A DNA stretch of 64,000 nucleotides from Pontibacter russatus. Its GTDB lineage: Bacteria; Bacteroidota; Bacteroidia; Cytophagales; Hymenobacteraceae. The stretch is from the NCBI RefSeq assembly GCF_009931655.1, contig NZ_CP047984.1, positions 3,179,001-3,243,000 of the forward strand, written 5' to 3'. Below the pieces are notes generated by a model. That model worked only from the letters and a program-made list of their open reading frames with translations. It searched no databases and was not told the origin of the DNA. Made by a program: the position numbers and the translations under genes. Below, one piece after another: positions 9,078 through 17,649 of this stretch; the stretch's first letter is position 1; each line of letters opens with the position of its first letter.

Positions 9078-10037
9078 TCACTTGCGCGAGAAGAAAGACT
9101 CCACGAATTCGTGCTTGTCGAACAGCTGCAGGTCCTCGATTTTCTCGCCCACGCCGATATACTTCACCGGGATTTTAAACTCGTCGGAGATGCCGATTAC
9201 CACGCCGCCTTTGGCGGTGCCGTCCAGCTTGGTGATGGCCAGGGCCGTCACGTCGGTGGCTTTGGTAAACTCGCGGGCCTGCAACAGGGCGTTCTGGCCC
9301 GTGCTGCCGTCCAGCACCAGCAGCACCTCGTGGGGTGTGTCCTCGGTTACCTTCTGCATCACGCGCTTTATTTTGGAGAGCTCGTTCATCAGCCCCACTT
9401 TGTTGTGCAGGCGGCCGGCCGTGTCGATGATCACCACATCGGCGCCCAGTTCCACGCCCTTTTTCACGGCGTCGTAGGCGACGGAGGCCGGGTCGGTGTT
9501 CATGCCATGCGATACCACCGGCACGCCCACGCGCTCGCCCCATATGATCAGTTGGTCTACGGCGGCGGCCCGGAAGGTGTCGGCGGCGCCCAGCACCACT
9601 TTCTTGCCCGCCTTGTGGAACTGTGCGGCCAGTTTGCCGATGGTGGTGGTTTTGCCCACGCCGTTTACGCCCACCACCATGATCACGTAGGGTTTGATGC
9701 CCTCGGGCAGCTCGAAGTCGGCGCCGTCGCCGGAGTTGTTTTCCTCCAGCAGCGCGGCAATCTCCTCGCGCAGGATGCGGTCCAGCTCGTCGGTGCTCAC
9801 GTATTTGTCCTTCGCGACGCGCTTCTCGATGCGGTCAATGATTTTCACCGTCGTTCCCACGCCCACGTCGGCCTGCACCAGTATTTCCTCCAGCTCGTCG
9901 AGCACCTCCACGTCTACCGTCGATTTGCCGATGACCGCTTTGCTTAACTGACCAAAGAAATTGCTCTTGGTTTTCTCCAGGCCTTTGTCCAGCGACTCTT
10001 TTTTCTTCTCTTTGCTGAAAAAGTCAAAAATGCCCAT
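9078..10037 (-). CDS. ftsY: Signal recognition particle receptor FtsY
   Basis: SRP receptor GTPase that docks ribosome-SRP complexes at the membrane. The 319 residues cover the N and G domains with a very short A region (about 25 residues), as in other Bacteroidota. GTPase motifs are intact: P-loop GVNGVGKTTTIGKLA, the insertion-box DTFRAAA, DTAGRLHNK, and TKLDGTAKGG. The C-terminus ends with GVGEKIEDLQLFD, typical of FtsY. It follows the DUF4295/rpmG genes but is separated from them by a terminator at 10085-10110. Confidence 0.97.
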   Translation of the reverse strand: MGIFDFFSKEKKKESLDKGLEKTKSNFFGQLSKAVIGKSTVDVEVLDELEEILVQADVGVGTTVKIIDRIEKRVAKDKYVSTDELDRILREEIAALLEENNSGDGADFELPEGIKPYVIMVVGVNGVGKTTTIGKLAAQFHKAGKKVVLGAADTFRAAAVDQLIIWGERVGVPVVSHGMNTDPASVAYDAVKKGVELGADVVIIDTAGRLHNKVGLMNELSKIKRVMQKVTEDTPHEVLLVLDGSTGQNALLQAREFTKATDVTALAITKLDGTAKGGVVIGISDEFKIPVKYIGVGEKIEDLQLFDKHEFVESFFSRK

Positions 10038-10084
10038 ACCGATGCGTTTGTGAGGGTGAAGACTTCCGGTGATACGGTAATATA

Positions 10085-10110
10085 CTAAAAAAGTCCCGTT
10101 AAAGGGACTT
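10085..10110 (-). terminator. Intrinsic terminator after the rpmG-DUF4295 transcript
   Basis: AAGTCCC (10091-10097) pairs with GGGACTT (10104-10110). On the minus strand the stem is followed by six T residues. It lies between the DUF4295 gene and ftsY and separates the two transcripts. Confidence 0.8.
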
Positions 10111-10143
10111 CTTCGTGTAATCTATATATAGCAGAGGAGGCTG

Positions 10144-10296
10144 TTACTTTTTCAGGAACTCCTGCACTTTGTCTACAGGCACCATTTCTTCTTTAAAGCT
10201 ATAGGCACCCGTTCTCGGGGACTTAACAGCCTTGATCACTTTAGCCCAGTCTTTGCCTGTGGCGGTTTTTAGGGTTGCTACGGTTTTCTTAGCCAT
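10144..10296 (-). CDS. DUF4295 small basic protein
   Basis: A 50-residue basic protein beginning MAKKTVATLKTATGKDWAKV and ending QEFLKK. In Bacteroidota this short family is regularly encoded directly after ribosomal protein L33 and is thought to be ribosome-associated; the exact function is not known. Here it starts two bases after the rpmG stop, so the genes are co-transcribed and probably translationally coupled. Start and stop were read directly from the sequence. Confidence 0.88.
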   Translation of the reverse strand: MAKKTVATLKTATGKDWAKVIKAVKSPRTGAYSFKEEMVPVDKVQEFLKK

Positions 10297-10298
10297 GG

Positions 10299-10487
10299 TT
10301 ATTTAATCTCCTTATGTACGGTTACTTTCTTCAGGTTCGGGTTATACTTCTTCAGCTCAAGGCGCTCGGTCGTATTCTTTCTGTTTTTGGTAGTGATGTA
10401 CCTTGAAGTCCCAGGTATGTCAGTAGTCTTCTGCTCTGTACACTCCATAATAACCTGGATTCTATTACCTTTTGCTTTTTTAGCCAT
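10299..10487 (-). CDS. rpmG: Large ribosomal subunit protein bL33
   Basis: A 62-residue ribosomal protein ([20 protein letters not shown]) with the L33 hallmarks [20 protein letters not shown] and [13 protein letters not shown]. The zinc-binding cysteine pairs are absent, so this is the zinc-independent type. It is preceded by a textbook Bacteroidota promoter at 10517-10548 and followed immediately by DUF4295. Confidence 0.97.
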   Translation of the reverse strand: MAKKAKGNRIQVIMECTEQKTTDIPGTSRYITTKNRKNTTERLELKKYNPNLKKVTVHKEIK

Positions 10488-10516
10488 CTCTAATGTAATT
10501 TTTTTATTTGGGACTG

Positions 10517-10548
10517 CAAATATAAAATCTTAATACTCTAATTACAAA
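10517..10548 (-). promoter_or_regulatory. Promoter of rpmG (Bacteroidota -33/-7 type)
   Basis: On the minus strand TTTG (10548-10545) and TATATTTG (10524-10517) are separated by exactly 20 bases. This matches the TTTG / TAnnTTTG consensus used by the primary sigma factor in Bacteroidota. It lies 30 bases upstream of the rpmG start. Confidence 0.75.
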
Positions 10549-10643
10549 CAATGTATAATTTTTATTGCGAAACCGTCTGCGGCGGCCTCCCAACAATTTA
10601 TATATACCTGCAGCCCGCCAATCGCGGTGCCCTGGCCTAAGCT

Positions 10644-10702
10644 TTAAAAAAACAGCAACGGAGAGAGGTGCTTCGGCTGTGACTGCCGCCTCGCTCCGTT
10701 GC
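10644..10702 (-). terminator. Intrinsic terminator after rpmB
   Basis: GCAACGGAG (10655-10663) pairs with CTCCGTTGC (10694-10702), with a secondary G/C-rich helix in the loop. On the minus strand the stem is followed by TG and seven T residues. It ends the rpmB transcript, so rpmG is expressed from its own promoter. Confidence 0.75.
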
Positions 10703-10792
10703 CGGTGGAATCTTTATATATAGCTGGTGGTGCGCGCGCTGCCCGTGCTGTGTGCAGGCGGGCGTGCTACCCGAGCCGGAAACCGGCAGCCG

Positions 10793-11032
10793 CTAAAATA
10801 CGATATGGCCCTGCTCTACGGCTTTTTTCAGCACGGCGGAGATGCCGTTCTTGTTGATGGTCCGGAGCGCAGACGTGGAAACCTTAAGCGTTACCCAGGC
10901 GTCCTCCTCCGGGATGTAGAAACGCTTCTTCTGAAGGTTCGGGTAGAACTTACGCTTTGTCTTATTGTTAGCGTGAGATACGTTGTTACCTACGCGTGGT
11001 CTTTTTCCTGTAATGTCGCAAACTCGTGCCAT
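10793..11032 (-). CDS. rpmB: Large ribosomal subunit protein bL28
   Basis: A 79-residue ribosomal protein starting [20 protein letters not shown], followed by the typical L28 features [20 protein letters not shown] and [14 protein letters not shown]. Cysteine ligands for zinc are not all present. It lies upstream of rpmG on the same strand, but a strong terminator separates them. Confidence 0.97.
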   Translation of the reverse strand: MARVCDITGKRPRVGNNVSHANNKTKRKFYPNLQKKRFYIPEEDAWVTLKVSTSALRTINKNGISAVLKKAVEQGHIVF

Positions 11033-11069
11033 CGTTCTATTCTTCTAATACATTATATCAATAGGGGTG

Positions 11070-11077
11070 CAAATATC
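11070..11077 (-). promoter_or_regulatory. Possible -7 element of the rpmB promoter
   Basis: The minus strand reads GATATTTG, one base from TAnnTTTG, 37 bases upstream of the rpmB start. A TTTG at 11095-11092 is only 14 bases away, closer than the usual 19-21, so the match is incomplete. Confidence 0.35.
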
Positions 11078-11169
11078 TCAAAAAAGATACACAAAGCCAA
11101 AGCTATGGCGAATATTTTTCCCGGGAATATATGGAAGGGAGCTGCGGGGCTCTTTCGGGATAAGTCAAT

Positions 11170-11373
11170 TCATTGCTTTTTCTCCTGCTTCCGGAAACCG
11201 TAGGGGCAGTGCCGGCAGCCGTTCTGGCAGCAGTAACCGCGTTTCAGGAGGTACTTCGCCGTAAACACCAGCAGTCCCTGCCCGTTCAGGTAATAGTCCT
11301 CGCCTTCTTTCAGCTGTTGGCTCACGCTTTTGTAATTAAGCCGCAAATTACGGAAACGCGCCCTCGCCTGCAA
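11170..11373 (-). CDS. DUF5522-type small cysteine-rich protein
   Basis: A 67-residue protein with a C-terminal cluster CCQNGCRHCPYGF (about residues 48-60), preceded by EDYYLNGQGLLVFTAKYLLK. This matches the small DUF5522 family found in Bacteroidota and other bacteria. The three to four cysteines look like a metal or iron-sulfur ligand set, but the role is unknown. The chosen ATG gives a leader of about 15 residues that may be longer than the native start. It ends upstream of rpmB with a 137-base gap. Confidence 0.75.
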   Translation of the reverse strand: MQARARFRNLRLNYKSVSQQLKEGEDYYLNGQGLLVFTAKYLLKRGYCCQNGCRHCPYGFRKQEKKQ

Positions 11374-11462
11374 AATCTGCCCGGCCCAACACCTCGGGCC
11401 GCCACACGTACGTTATAGTTCCGGGGTTGGCGCAGCACGCACCGGCCTCTATATAAGCAAAA

Positions 11463-11783
11463 ATGCCCATGCCAGCATACAGCACCTTCAGCGAAGCCGT
11501 CGAAGCCATGCGCGCCCGCGGATATATCCACACGTTCATCATCCAGAAGGGGGAGATTTACTGCCCGGAACTGAGCGCCGCCGTCCCGCCGGAGCAGCTG
11601 ACGCTGGTGGAGCACCACCGCGTGCCCTCGCCCGACGCCATCGAGGGGCAGCGGGAAGTCTTCGGCTTCCGCACCAGCGACGGGGTGCTGGGGCTGATGA
11701 CCAGCACCTATGCCGAGTACGACATGGATGGCTTCAAAAAGGTGTTCACGCGCTGCAAGCTCGGCAAAGGCGTCCAGCTTTGA
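11463..11783 (+). CDS. Small hypothetical protein of a Bacteroidota-specific family
   Basis: A 106-residue soluble protein with a pattern I recognise from short Bacteroidota proteins sometimes labelled phosphoribosylpyrophosphate synthetase: an N-terminal helix (STFSEAVEAMRARGYIHTF), an acidic middle, and a C-terminal EVFGFRTSDGVLGLMTSTYA. That label is unlikely to be right, because the protein is far too short and has no PRPP-binding loop. Function unknown. It is followed after 120 bases by ornithine aminotransferase on the same strand. Confidence 0.75.
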   Translation: MPMPAYSTFSEAVEAMRARGYIHTFIIQKGEIYCPELSAAVPPEQLTLVEHHRVPSPDAIEGQREVFGFRTSDGVLGLMTSTYAEYDMDGFKKVFTRCKLGKGVQL

Positions 11784-11903
11784 CAGCTGGCTCAGGCCGG
11801 CTACTTTTACAGTGCATTGTATGTATCAACCCCTGAAAAGCGGGCAGCAGGCCATATACCGGGCCGCGGCGGCCGGCGCTTCAGAAAAAACAATCCTAAA
11901 ACC

Positions 11904-13145
11904 ATGAGCACGCCAACCATTACCTCCAGCCAGCAGGCCATCGACACCGAGCACCAGTACGGGGCCCACAACTACCACCCCCTGCCGGTGGTGCTGAACC
12001 GGGGCGAGGGCGTTTACCTCTGGGATGTGGAGGGCAAGCGCTACTACGATTTCCTGTCGGCCTACAGTGCCGTGAACCAGGGCCACTGCCACCCCAAAAT
12101 CGTTGGGGCGCTGACGGAGCAGGCGCAGCGGCTCACCCTTACCTCCCGCGCCTTTTACAACGACAAGCTGGGGGCCGCCGAAGAGTATATATGCGAGTAC
12201 TTCGGGTACGACAAGGCGTTATATATGAACTCGGGGGCCGAGGCCGTGGAGACCGCCATCAAGCTGGCGCGCAAGTGGGGCTATATGAAAAAGGGCATCG
12301 CCCCGAACAAAGCCGAAATGGTGGTGGTGGAGCACAACTTCCACGGGCGCACCACCGGCATTATCTCCTTCTCCACCGACCCCGACTCCACCAAAGGCTT
12401 CGGGCCCTACATGCCGGGCTACAAAGTGATTCCCTACAATGATGTAGAGGCCCTGGAGCGGACGCTGCAGGAGAACCCGAACATCTGCGGTTTCCTGGTG
12501 GAGCCGATACAGGGCGAGGCGGGCGTGGTGGTGCCGGACAAAGGCTATCTGGCGGAGGCGCATGCGCTGTGCAGGCAGTACAACGTGCTGCTGCTGGCCG
12601 ACGAGATACAGACGGGCATTGGGCGCACCGGCAAGCTGCTGGCCAGCGACTACGACAATGTGAAAGCCGATATACTCATCCTGGGCAAGGCGCTGTCGGG
12701 CGGGGTGCTGCCGGTGTCGTGCGTGCTGGCCGCCGACGAAATCATGCTGTGCATCCAACCCGGCGAGCACGGCTCCACTTTCGGCGGCAACCCGCTGGCG
12801 GCCGTGGTGGCCATTGCGGCGTTGGAGGTGGTCAGTGAGGAGGGCCTGACGGAAAATGCGAACAGGCTAGGGGAGATGTTCCGGGAGCGCATGCGCCGCC
12901 TGATAACCCAGCGCCCGGAGCTGGTGACGCTGGTGCGTGGCCGGGGCCTGCTAAACGCCATTGTGATCGCGCCGACGCCTGACGGGCGCACTGCCTGGGA
13001 CGTGTGCGTGGCGCTGAAAGACAAGGGGCTGCTGGCCAAGCCCACCCATGGCGACATCATCCGCTTTGCGCCACCGCTGGTGATGACGGAGGAACAGTTG
13101 CACGCCTGCTGCGATATAATTGAGGAGGTGATACTGGCTTTTTAA
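11904..13145 (+). CDS. rocD: Ornithine aminotransferase
   Basis: PLP enzyme converting ornithine and 2-oxoglutarate to glutamate semialdehyde and glutamate. The ATG at 11904 gives 413 residues starting [20 protein letters not shown], which matches the usual N-terminus; a longer frame from 11817 adds 29 unlikely residues. Class III aminotransferase marks are present: [58 protein letters not shown], the PLP lysine in [14 protein letters not shown], and [10 protein letters not shown]. It stands alone, with long spacers on the downstream side. Confidence 0.93.
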   Translation: MSTPTITSSQQAIDTEHQYGAHNYHPLPVVLNRGEGVYLWDVEGKRYYDFLSAYSAVNQGHCHPKIVGALTEQAQRLTLTSRAFYNDKLGAAEEYICEYFGYDKALYMNSGAEAVETAIKLARKWGYMKKGIAPNKAEMVVVEHNFHGRTTGIISFSTDPDSTKGFGPYMPGYKVIPYNDVEALERTLQENPNICGFLVEPIQGEAGVVVPDKGYLAEAHALCRQYNVLLLADEIQTGIGRTGKLLASDYDNVKADILILGKALSGGVLPVSCVLAADEIMLCIQPGEHGSTFGGNPLAAVVAIAALEVVSEEGLTENANRLGEMFRERMRRLITQRPELVTLVRGRGLLNAIVIAPTPDGRTAWDVCVALKDKGLLAKPTHGDIIRFAPPLVMTEEQLHACCDIIEEVILAF

Positions 13146-13814
13146 TCGGGGGCAGGCTTTCAAAACGCTTCCTGTATATAATCCTCTCTTCTCTCAGAGG
13201 CCCATGAAAAGCCCGGCTCCCGAGCTTAGGGTTATATATAGGTGTAGAGCAGGGTAGCGCCTGTTTGCAACATGGGGTTTCGGCAGGCTAAAGCATATAT
13301 GGCCTCGCCGCCAACACAAAATGCCGGAAGCAAGGCCATACAACCTGTTACTTTAAAAGCAAGCGGCCGCCACCCGGGGAAGATGGAAACCACCTGCCTG
13401 TCAACAAAAACTGCCCGTCCGGCGTGGGGGCTGCACATGGAAGCAGCATCGCCATCAGTGGCAGTGAAAGATTTTCAGGAACAGTTTGTTTTCAGAAAGC
13501 TTGAAAAGGGCTTTGGTGCGATGGCTCAAAAGTGAGGTTCCTGGGCCGGTAACACAAGGTATTCTCACAGGCGCTTGTAACATGGGGAAGGCGGTGCCGC
13601 AGCGCCCACATTATGGCTAATTCCCGGTATATGGGCATATGCTTGCCGAAAAAGCCTGTCTATATAGGTGCTGTTTGTAACATCAGGTTCGGTGTTTTTT
13701 GTTGCGGAACCACTGAATTTTTTCATGCTTTTGCCCCCTTCTCCAGGGGCTGCCCATAGCATTTGTATGCCCATAAAGCTATATTTGGGCGCTGCAGCCT
13801 GCAGCAGAAAACCT
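13146..13814. other. Intergenic stretch with three degenerate repeat copies
   Basis: No credible gene is seen. A motif near GGYGCTGTTTGYAACATGGG recurs three times in direct orientation, at about 13256-13285, 13570-13590 and 13665-13692. Between the last two copies a sequence near CATATGCTTGCCGAAA (13637-13652) resembles the reverse complement of the flank of the first copy. The copies are imperfect and may be remnants of a small repeat family. Confidence 0.45.
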
Positions 13815-14729
13815 ATGGAGAAAAGCAGACGCAAGTATACCCAATGCCCCAACTGCGGCTACACCTTTGAGGAGGTAAACAACTATTGCCCCAACTGCGG
13901 GCAGGAGAACCACGACCTGAACGTACCGGTAAAGCACCTTGTCGCGGAGTTTTTCGAGAGTACCCTCCACTTCGACACCAAGGTGTGGCACACCCTGAAG
14001 TTCCTGGTGCTGAAGCCCGGCCTCCTGACGCAGAAGTTCATCATCGGGCAGCGTGCGTCTTATGTTGCGCCGTTCCGGCTGTACGTGTTCGTCAGCATCG
14101 TGTTCTTTTTTTTGCTGGCACTGCGGGCGGGCCGCCACGATGCCACGGCGAAAGAAGAGCAGGCGCCGGTTGAATTGTCTGTGGAAGGGCTAGGCAACCC
14201 TGTTGCCGATTCCCTGCTAAAGGCAAACGGCGCAGCCGCTGTCACCCCGGAAATAATGTCTGCCTCCGACTCTGCCGTTCAGAACATAGAGAACCCTACT
14301 TTCAAATCGGCCATCTCCAAAGTGGTTACTTTTGCCAAGGGCGGGGAGCAGTCGAAGCAAAAGCTGCTGAAGAACACCTCCTTCATGATGTTCTTCCTGA
14401 TGCCCTTCTTTGGTTTCATCCTTTACCTCTTTTATTACAGGCAGCGGCGCAACTACGTGGAGCACCTCATGTTCTCGGTGCATTTCCACACCTTTTTCTT
14501 TCTGTTGACAATGCTGGCCCTGGGGGTCGAGTATATATACAGCGGGTTCGACGTGGATACCTGGGTCTTTGTTGTCTCGCTCCTGTACCTATTCCTCGCC
14601 CTGCGGCGGGTATATGGAGGCTCTCCTCTGCGCACGTTTCTGAAGTTGATTCCAATCAGCCTGGTGTACCTCGTATCGCTGACGGTCCTGTTTCTCTGCA
14701 CCCTCGCCGTCAGCGTGTTGATGGGCTGA
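13815..14729 (+). CDS. DUF3667 zinc-ribbon membrane protein
   Basis: The ATG at 13815 gives 304 residues starting MEKSRRKYTQCPNCGYTFEE; a longer open frame upstream (from 13668) runs into repeat-rich spacer DNA and is rejected. A zinc ribbon (CPNCG, 11 residues, CPNCGQ) occupies residues 11-31. A conserved segment follows (FESTLHFDTKVWHTLKFLVL, then KPGLLTQKFIIGQRASYVAP). The rest has about five membrane helices, the first ending in FVSIVFFFLLAL. A soluble loop of about 85 residues separates helices one and two. DUF3667 proteins are common in Bacteroidota; function unknown. Confidence 0.85.
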   Translation: MEKSRRKYTQCPNCGYTFEEVNNYCPNCGQENHDLNVPVKHLVAEFFESTLHFDTKVWHTLKFLVLKPGLLTQKFIIGQRASYVAPFRLYVFVSIVFFFLLALRAGRHDATAKEEQAPVELSVEGLGNPVADSLLKANGAAAVTPEIMSASDSAVQNIENPTFKSAISKVVTFAKGGEQSKQKLLKNTSFMMFFLMPFFGFILYLFYYRQRRNYVEHLMFSVHFHTFFFLLTMLALGVEYIYSGFDVDTWVFVVSLLYLFLALRRVYGGSPLRTFLKLIPISLVYLVSLTVLFLCTLAVSVLMG

Positions 14730-14754
14730 GGCTTTCATTTATTTATACTTACTT

Positions 14755-16128
14755 ATGCCACACACTGCCACCTCCTGGGACAGACTTATATCCAAGAAGC
14801 GCTTCGAAACCACCGACCCGAAATACAGCACCGACGAATCCGTCCGGGGTGAGTTTCAGCGCGACTACGACCGCGTGGTGTTTTCCTCCGCCTTCCGCAG
14901 GCTGCAGAGCAAGACGCAGGTAATGCCCATGCCTGAGAGCGATTTTGTGCATACCCGCCTCACGCACAGCCTGGAGGCCTCGGTGGTGGGCCGCTCATTG
15001 GGGCGCATCGTGGGCAAGAGCATCCTGGAGCGGCACCCAGAACTGGCGCAGGAGAAACATATACAGGAGGCCGACTTCGGCGATGCAGTGGCCGCCGCCT
15101 GCCTCGCCCACGACATCGGCAACCCGCCCTTCGGCCACTCCGGCGAGGACGCCATCTCCGCCTACTTCCAGAGCGAGGCGGCGCAGCCATACCTCGCCAC
15201 CCTCACCGACGCCGAGAAAGCCGACCTGCAGCGGTTTGAGGGCAATGCCGCCGGTTTCCGGACGCTCACCTATACCTATCCGGCGCACTGCAGCCTACCC
15301 GGCGGCCTCAGCCTGACTTACTCCACACTTGCCACTTTCACCAAATACCCGAAGGAATCGCTGCCGGTTATAGCGGGCACCAAAAACACCAGCGAGAAGA
15401 AGTACGGCTTTTTTCAGACGGAGAGGGCCTGGTTCAACACCATCGCCCAGGAACTGGGGCTGCTGAAGAAGGGTGAGACAGACGTGGTGTTCTATCACCG
15501 CCACCCGCTGGCTTTTCTGGTGGAGGCCGCCGACGATATCTGCTACCGCATCATTGATTTTGAGGACGGCCTGAAGCTGGGGCTGGTGCCGCATGCGAAA
15601 GGGATGGACCTGCTCCGCCAGATCCTCAACGACAACCCGAACCGCAAAACCAGCCTCCACTTCTACGACTGGAAGGAGGAGATCGGCTACCTGCGTGCCC
15701 GCATCATCAACAAGCTGATCGAAGAAACAACCGCCATATTTCTGCAGCACGAGCAGGAGATCTTGCAGGGCATATATGACAAGCCGCTCATCAACGAGCT
15801 GGAGTGCAAGCCGGTGCTCGACGAGATAAAAGACCTGTCGGTGAGGCTGATTTACCAGAACCGCCCGGTGCTGGAGATAGAGGCGGCGGGCTTCGAGGTG
15901 CTGGGCGGCCTGCTGGACGCCTGCGTGAAGGCTGTGTTCCACCCCGAGTCGAAGCACCACCGCAAACTGGCGGAACTCATCCCGCCGCACTACCTGCAGT
16001 TACCCGAAGGGGCCTCCGATTATGAGCGCATCATCCACATCACCGACTTCGTGGCCAGCCTCACCGACCAGGCCGCCCTGGGGCTGTACCGCAAAATCAA
16101 GGGGATTGAGCTGCCGAGGATGTATTAG
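14755..16128 (+). CDS. dgt: Deoxyguanosinetriphosphate triphosphohydrolase (dGTPase)
   Basis: HD-domain enzyme that hydrolyses dGTP to deoxyguanosine and triphosphate and so shapes dNTP pools. The 457-residue protein shows SAFRRLQSKTQVMP, the first metal histidine in HTRLTHSLEAS, the HD pair in ACLAHDIGNPPFGHSGEDAI, and a distal aspartate in AADDICYRIIDFEDG. Bacteroidota carry this long form. It is followed after 12 bases by an unrelated membrane protein gene on the same strand. Confidence 0.94.
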   Translation: MPHTATSWDRLISKKRFETTDPKYSTDESVRGEFQRDYDRVVFSSAFRRLQSKTQVMPMPESDFVHTRLTHSLEASVVGRSLGRIVGKSILERHPELAQEKHIQEADFGDAVAAACLAHDIGNPPFGHSGEDAISAYFQSEAAQPYLATLTDAEKADLQRFEGNAAGFRTLTYTYPAHCSLPGGLSLTYSTLATFTKYPKESLPVIAGTKNTSEKKYGFFQTERAWFNTIAQELGLLKKGETDVVFYHRHPLAFLVEAADDICYRIIDFEDGLKLGLVPHAKGMDLLRQILNDNPNRKTSLHFYDWKEEIGYLRARIINKLIEETTAIFLQHEQEILQGIYDKPLINELECKPVLDEIKDLSVRLIYQNRPVLEIEAAGFEVLGGLLDACVKAVFHPESKHHRKLAELIPPHYLQLPEGASDYERIIHITDFVASLTDQAALGLYRKIKGIELPRMY

Positions 16129-16140
16129 CCTGTATCTGTG

Positions 16141-17421
16141 ATGAAGTCTGTTATCAGGAGAGCGGATGTGGTGCTGCTGGCGATGTATATAGCCATCTGT
16201 GCTACAATCATATTTCGGGCATTTGCAGATGAGGCAGGCTATACTACGCTCGATTCAGCGTATTATTTAGAATTGGCGGAAAATCTTACAGAGGGCCAGG
16301 GCTTTTATATGTCAAATGAATATCCTATCCCCGAAGAGAAAACACCACAGAACCATATGCTCTTCACGGCCTGGCCTGTGGGGTATCCTTTGATGATAGC
16401 TTTCGCTTCGGCAATTACCGGGTTAGAGGTATTCTGGGCATCAAAACTCCTGAACTTGTTTCTCTTGGGCTTGAGCTTTTTACTGTTACGTTGTATCAGT
16501 AGTACGCATGCTTACCTGCTTTCCTCCGCTTACTGTACGTACACGCTGCTTGCTGTCTACTCCTACACCTGGTCTGAAGCGCCTTTTAACTTTGGGTGCT
16601 TGCTGTTAGTTTTTTTGCTCACCCAGCTCTATGCAGGCAGGTATATAAACAGAACGATAGTCTTGCTGTTCCTCTCTGGTATCTTCCTGTTTTTAACACG
16701 TTATATAGGGTTCTTCTCGTTCGGGGTTTTAGCGCTTGCAGCCATATGCTTCTGGCGCCGCAAGCAGCTAATAATTAGTTTTAAGCTTTTTACAGCAGCA
16801 ACTTTGCTTTGCTTTTTGGCAACTCTTTACTTCTTTGTCAACTACTACATCACAGGCTCCTTCTCAGGCGGCGACAGGCTGGCTAACCAGGAACCCGTTG
16901 AGGAATTCCTTGTAAGCCACTCCTCTGGCATTGTAAATGAATTCTTTCTGGTGAGAAAACATTATGCTTCCGGTTCTCCTGATATGCTATTCTGGGCAAC
17001 AATGGCTGTTCAGATTACTGCAATAGGAGCTGTAGTGTTTTTGTTGAGAAACGATTGGGCTAACGTGTATTTCAGAGACGAGGATAAAGTGTTCCCCAGG
17101 TTATGCTTCATTGTTGCAGGCATATACTTTGTCGTCTTATTTCTACTCAGGGTTATTTCACCTTTCGACCCACTTGACTTTAGATTGTTGTCTCCCTCTG
17201 TGCTTCTGACACTTGTTGCAATGCTGTTCTACATCATCAAATTACCCGCCTCTCATAAACATAAAGCCCCCATTCAAGCTGTTGTTGTTTGGTTTTTCTA
17301 TCTTTTCTTTACTCATGAATCTCCCCAAGGAGTTTATCTTGAATCATATGGTGCAGTTCCTGCCGTAAAAGCTTGTTGCATTCTCAGAAAAGCGCTCTTA
17401 GTTTATAGAGGTGTGGGATAA
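16141..17421 (+). CDS. Polytopic membrane protein, probable GT39/ArnT-like glycosyltransferase
   Basis: A 426-residue integral membrane protein with about ten hydrophobic helices. After the first helix comes an acidic patch with the sequence LDSAYYLELAENLTEGQGF, the arrangement seen in polyprenyl-phosphate-sugar-dependent transferases (PMT/ArnT/PIG-M types), followed by WPVGYPLMIA. The family is therefore likely but not certain, and no substrate can be named. Codon use is visibly more AT-rich than in its neighbours, which suggests later acquisition. A GTG directly before the ATG is an alternative start. Confidence 0.72.
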   Translation: MKSVIRRADVVLLAMYIAICATIIFRAFADEAGYTTLDSAYYLELAENLTEGQGFYMSNEYPIPEEKTPQNHMLFTAWPVGYPLMIAFASAITGLEVFWASKLLNLFLLGLSFLLLRCISSTHAYLLSSAYCTYTLLAVYSYTWSEAPFNFGCLLLVFLLTQLYAGRYINRTIVLLFLSGIFLFLTRYIGFFSFGVLALAAICFWRRKQLIISFKLFTAATLLCFLATLYFFVNYYITGSFSGGDRLANQEPVEEFLVSHSSGIVNEFFLVRKHYASGSPDMLFWATMAVQITAIGAVVFLLRNDWANVYFRDEDKVFPRLCFIVAGIYFVVLFLLRVISPFDPLDFRLLSPSVLLTLVAMLFYIIKLPASHKHKAPIQAVVVWFFYLFFTHESPQGVYLESYGAVPAVKACCILRKALLVYRGVG

Positions 17422-17649
17422 ACGATTAACAGGTAGTGATTGTGTTGAAGGATATAGCAAACCACTCCTGTTCGTCTACAAATATCACTGCTTCATCTGC
17501 CGCCTTGCCATCCTGGCCGAATGTAGACATATTTACTTGTACCTGGCTGGCATATTGCTCTATTTAAAGTTATATTTATAGCAGGCATATAGCGGCTCCG
17601 TGAGCAGTTGCCATATACCCGCACACGCATCTAAAGCAATCGCTACCAT

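Noticed and set aside
11817..11903. N-terminal extension of ornithine aminotransferase
   Set aside because: The extra 29 residues have no resemblance to the family, whereas the ATG at 11904 gives the normal start.
13232..13535. Short frames on both strands before the DUF3667 gene
   Set aside because: They overlap repeat copies, differ from core codon use and have no recognisable features.
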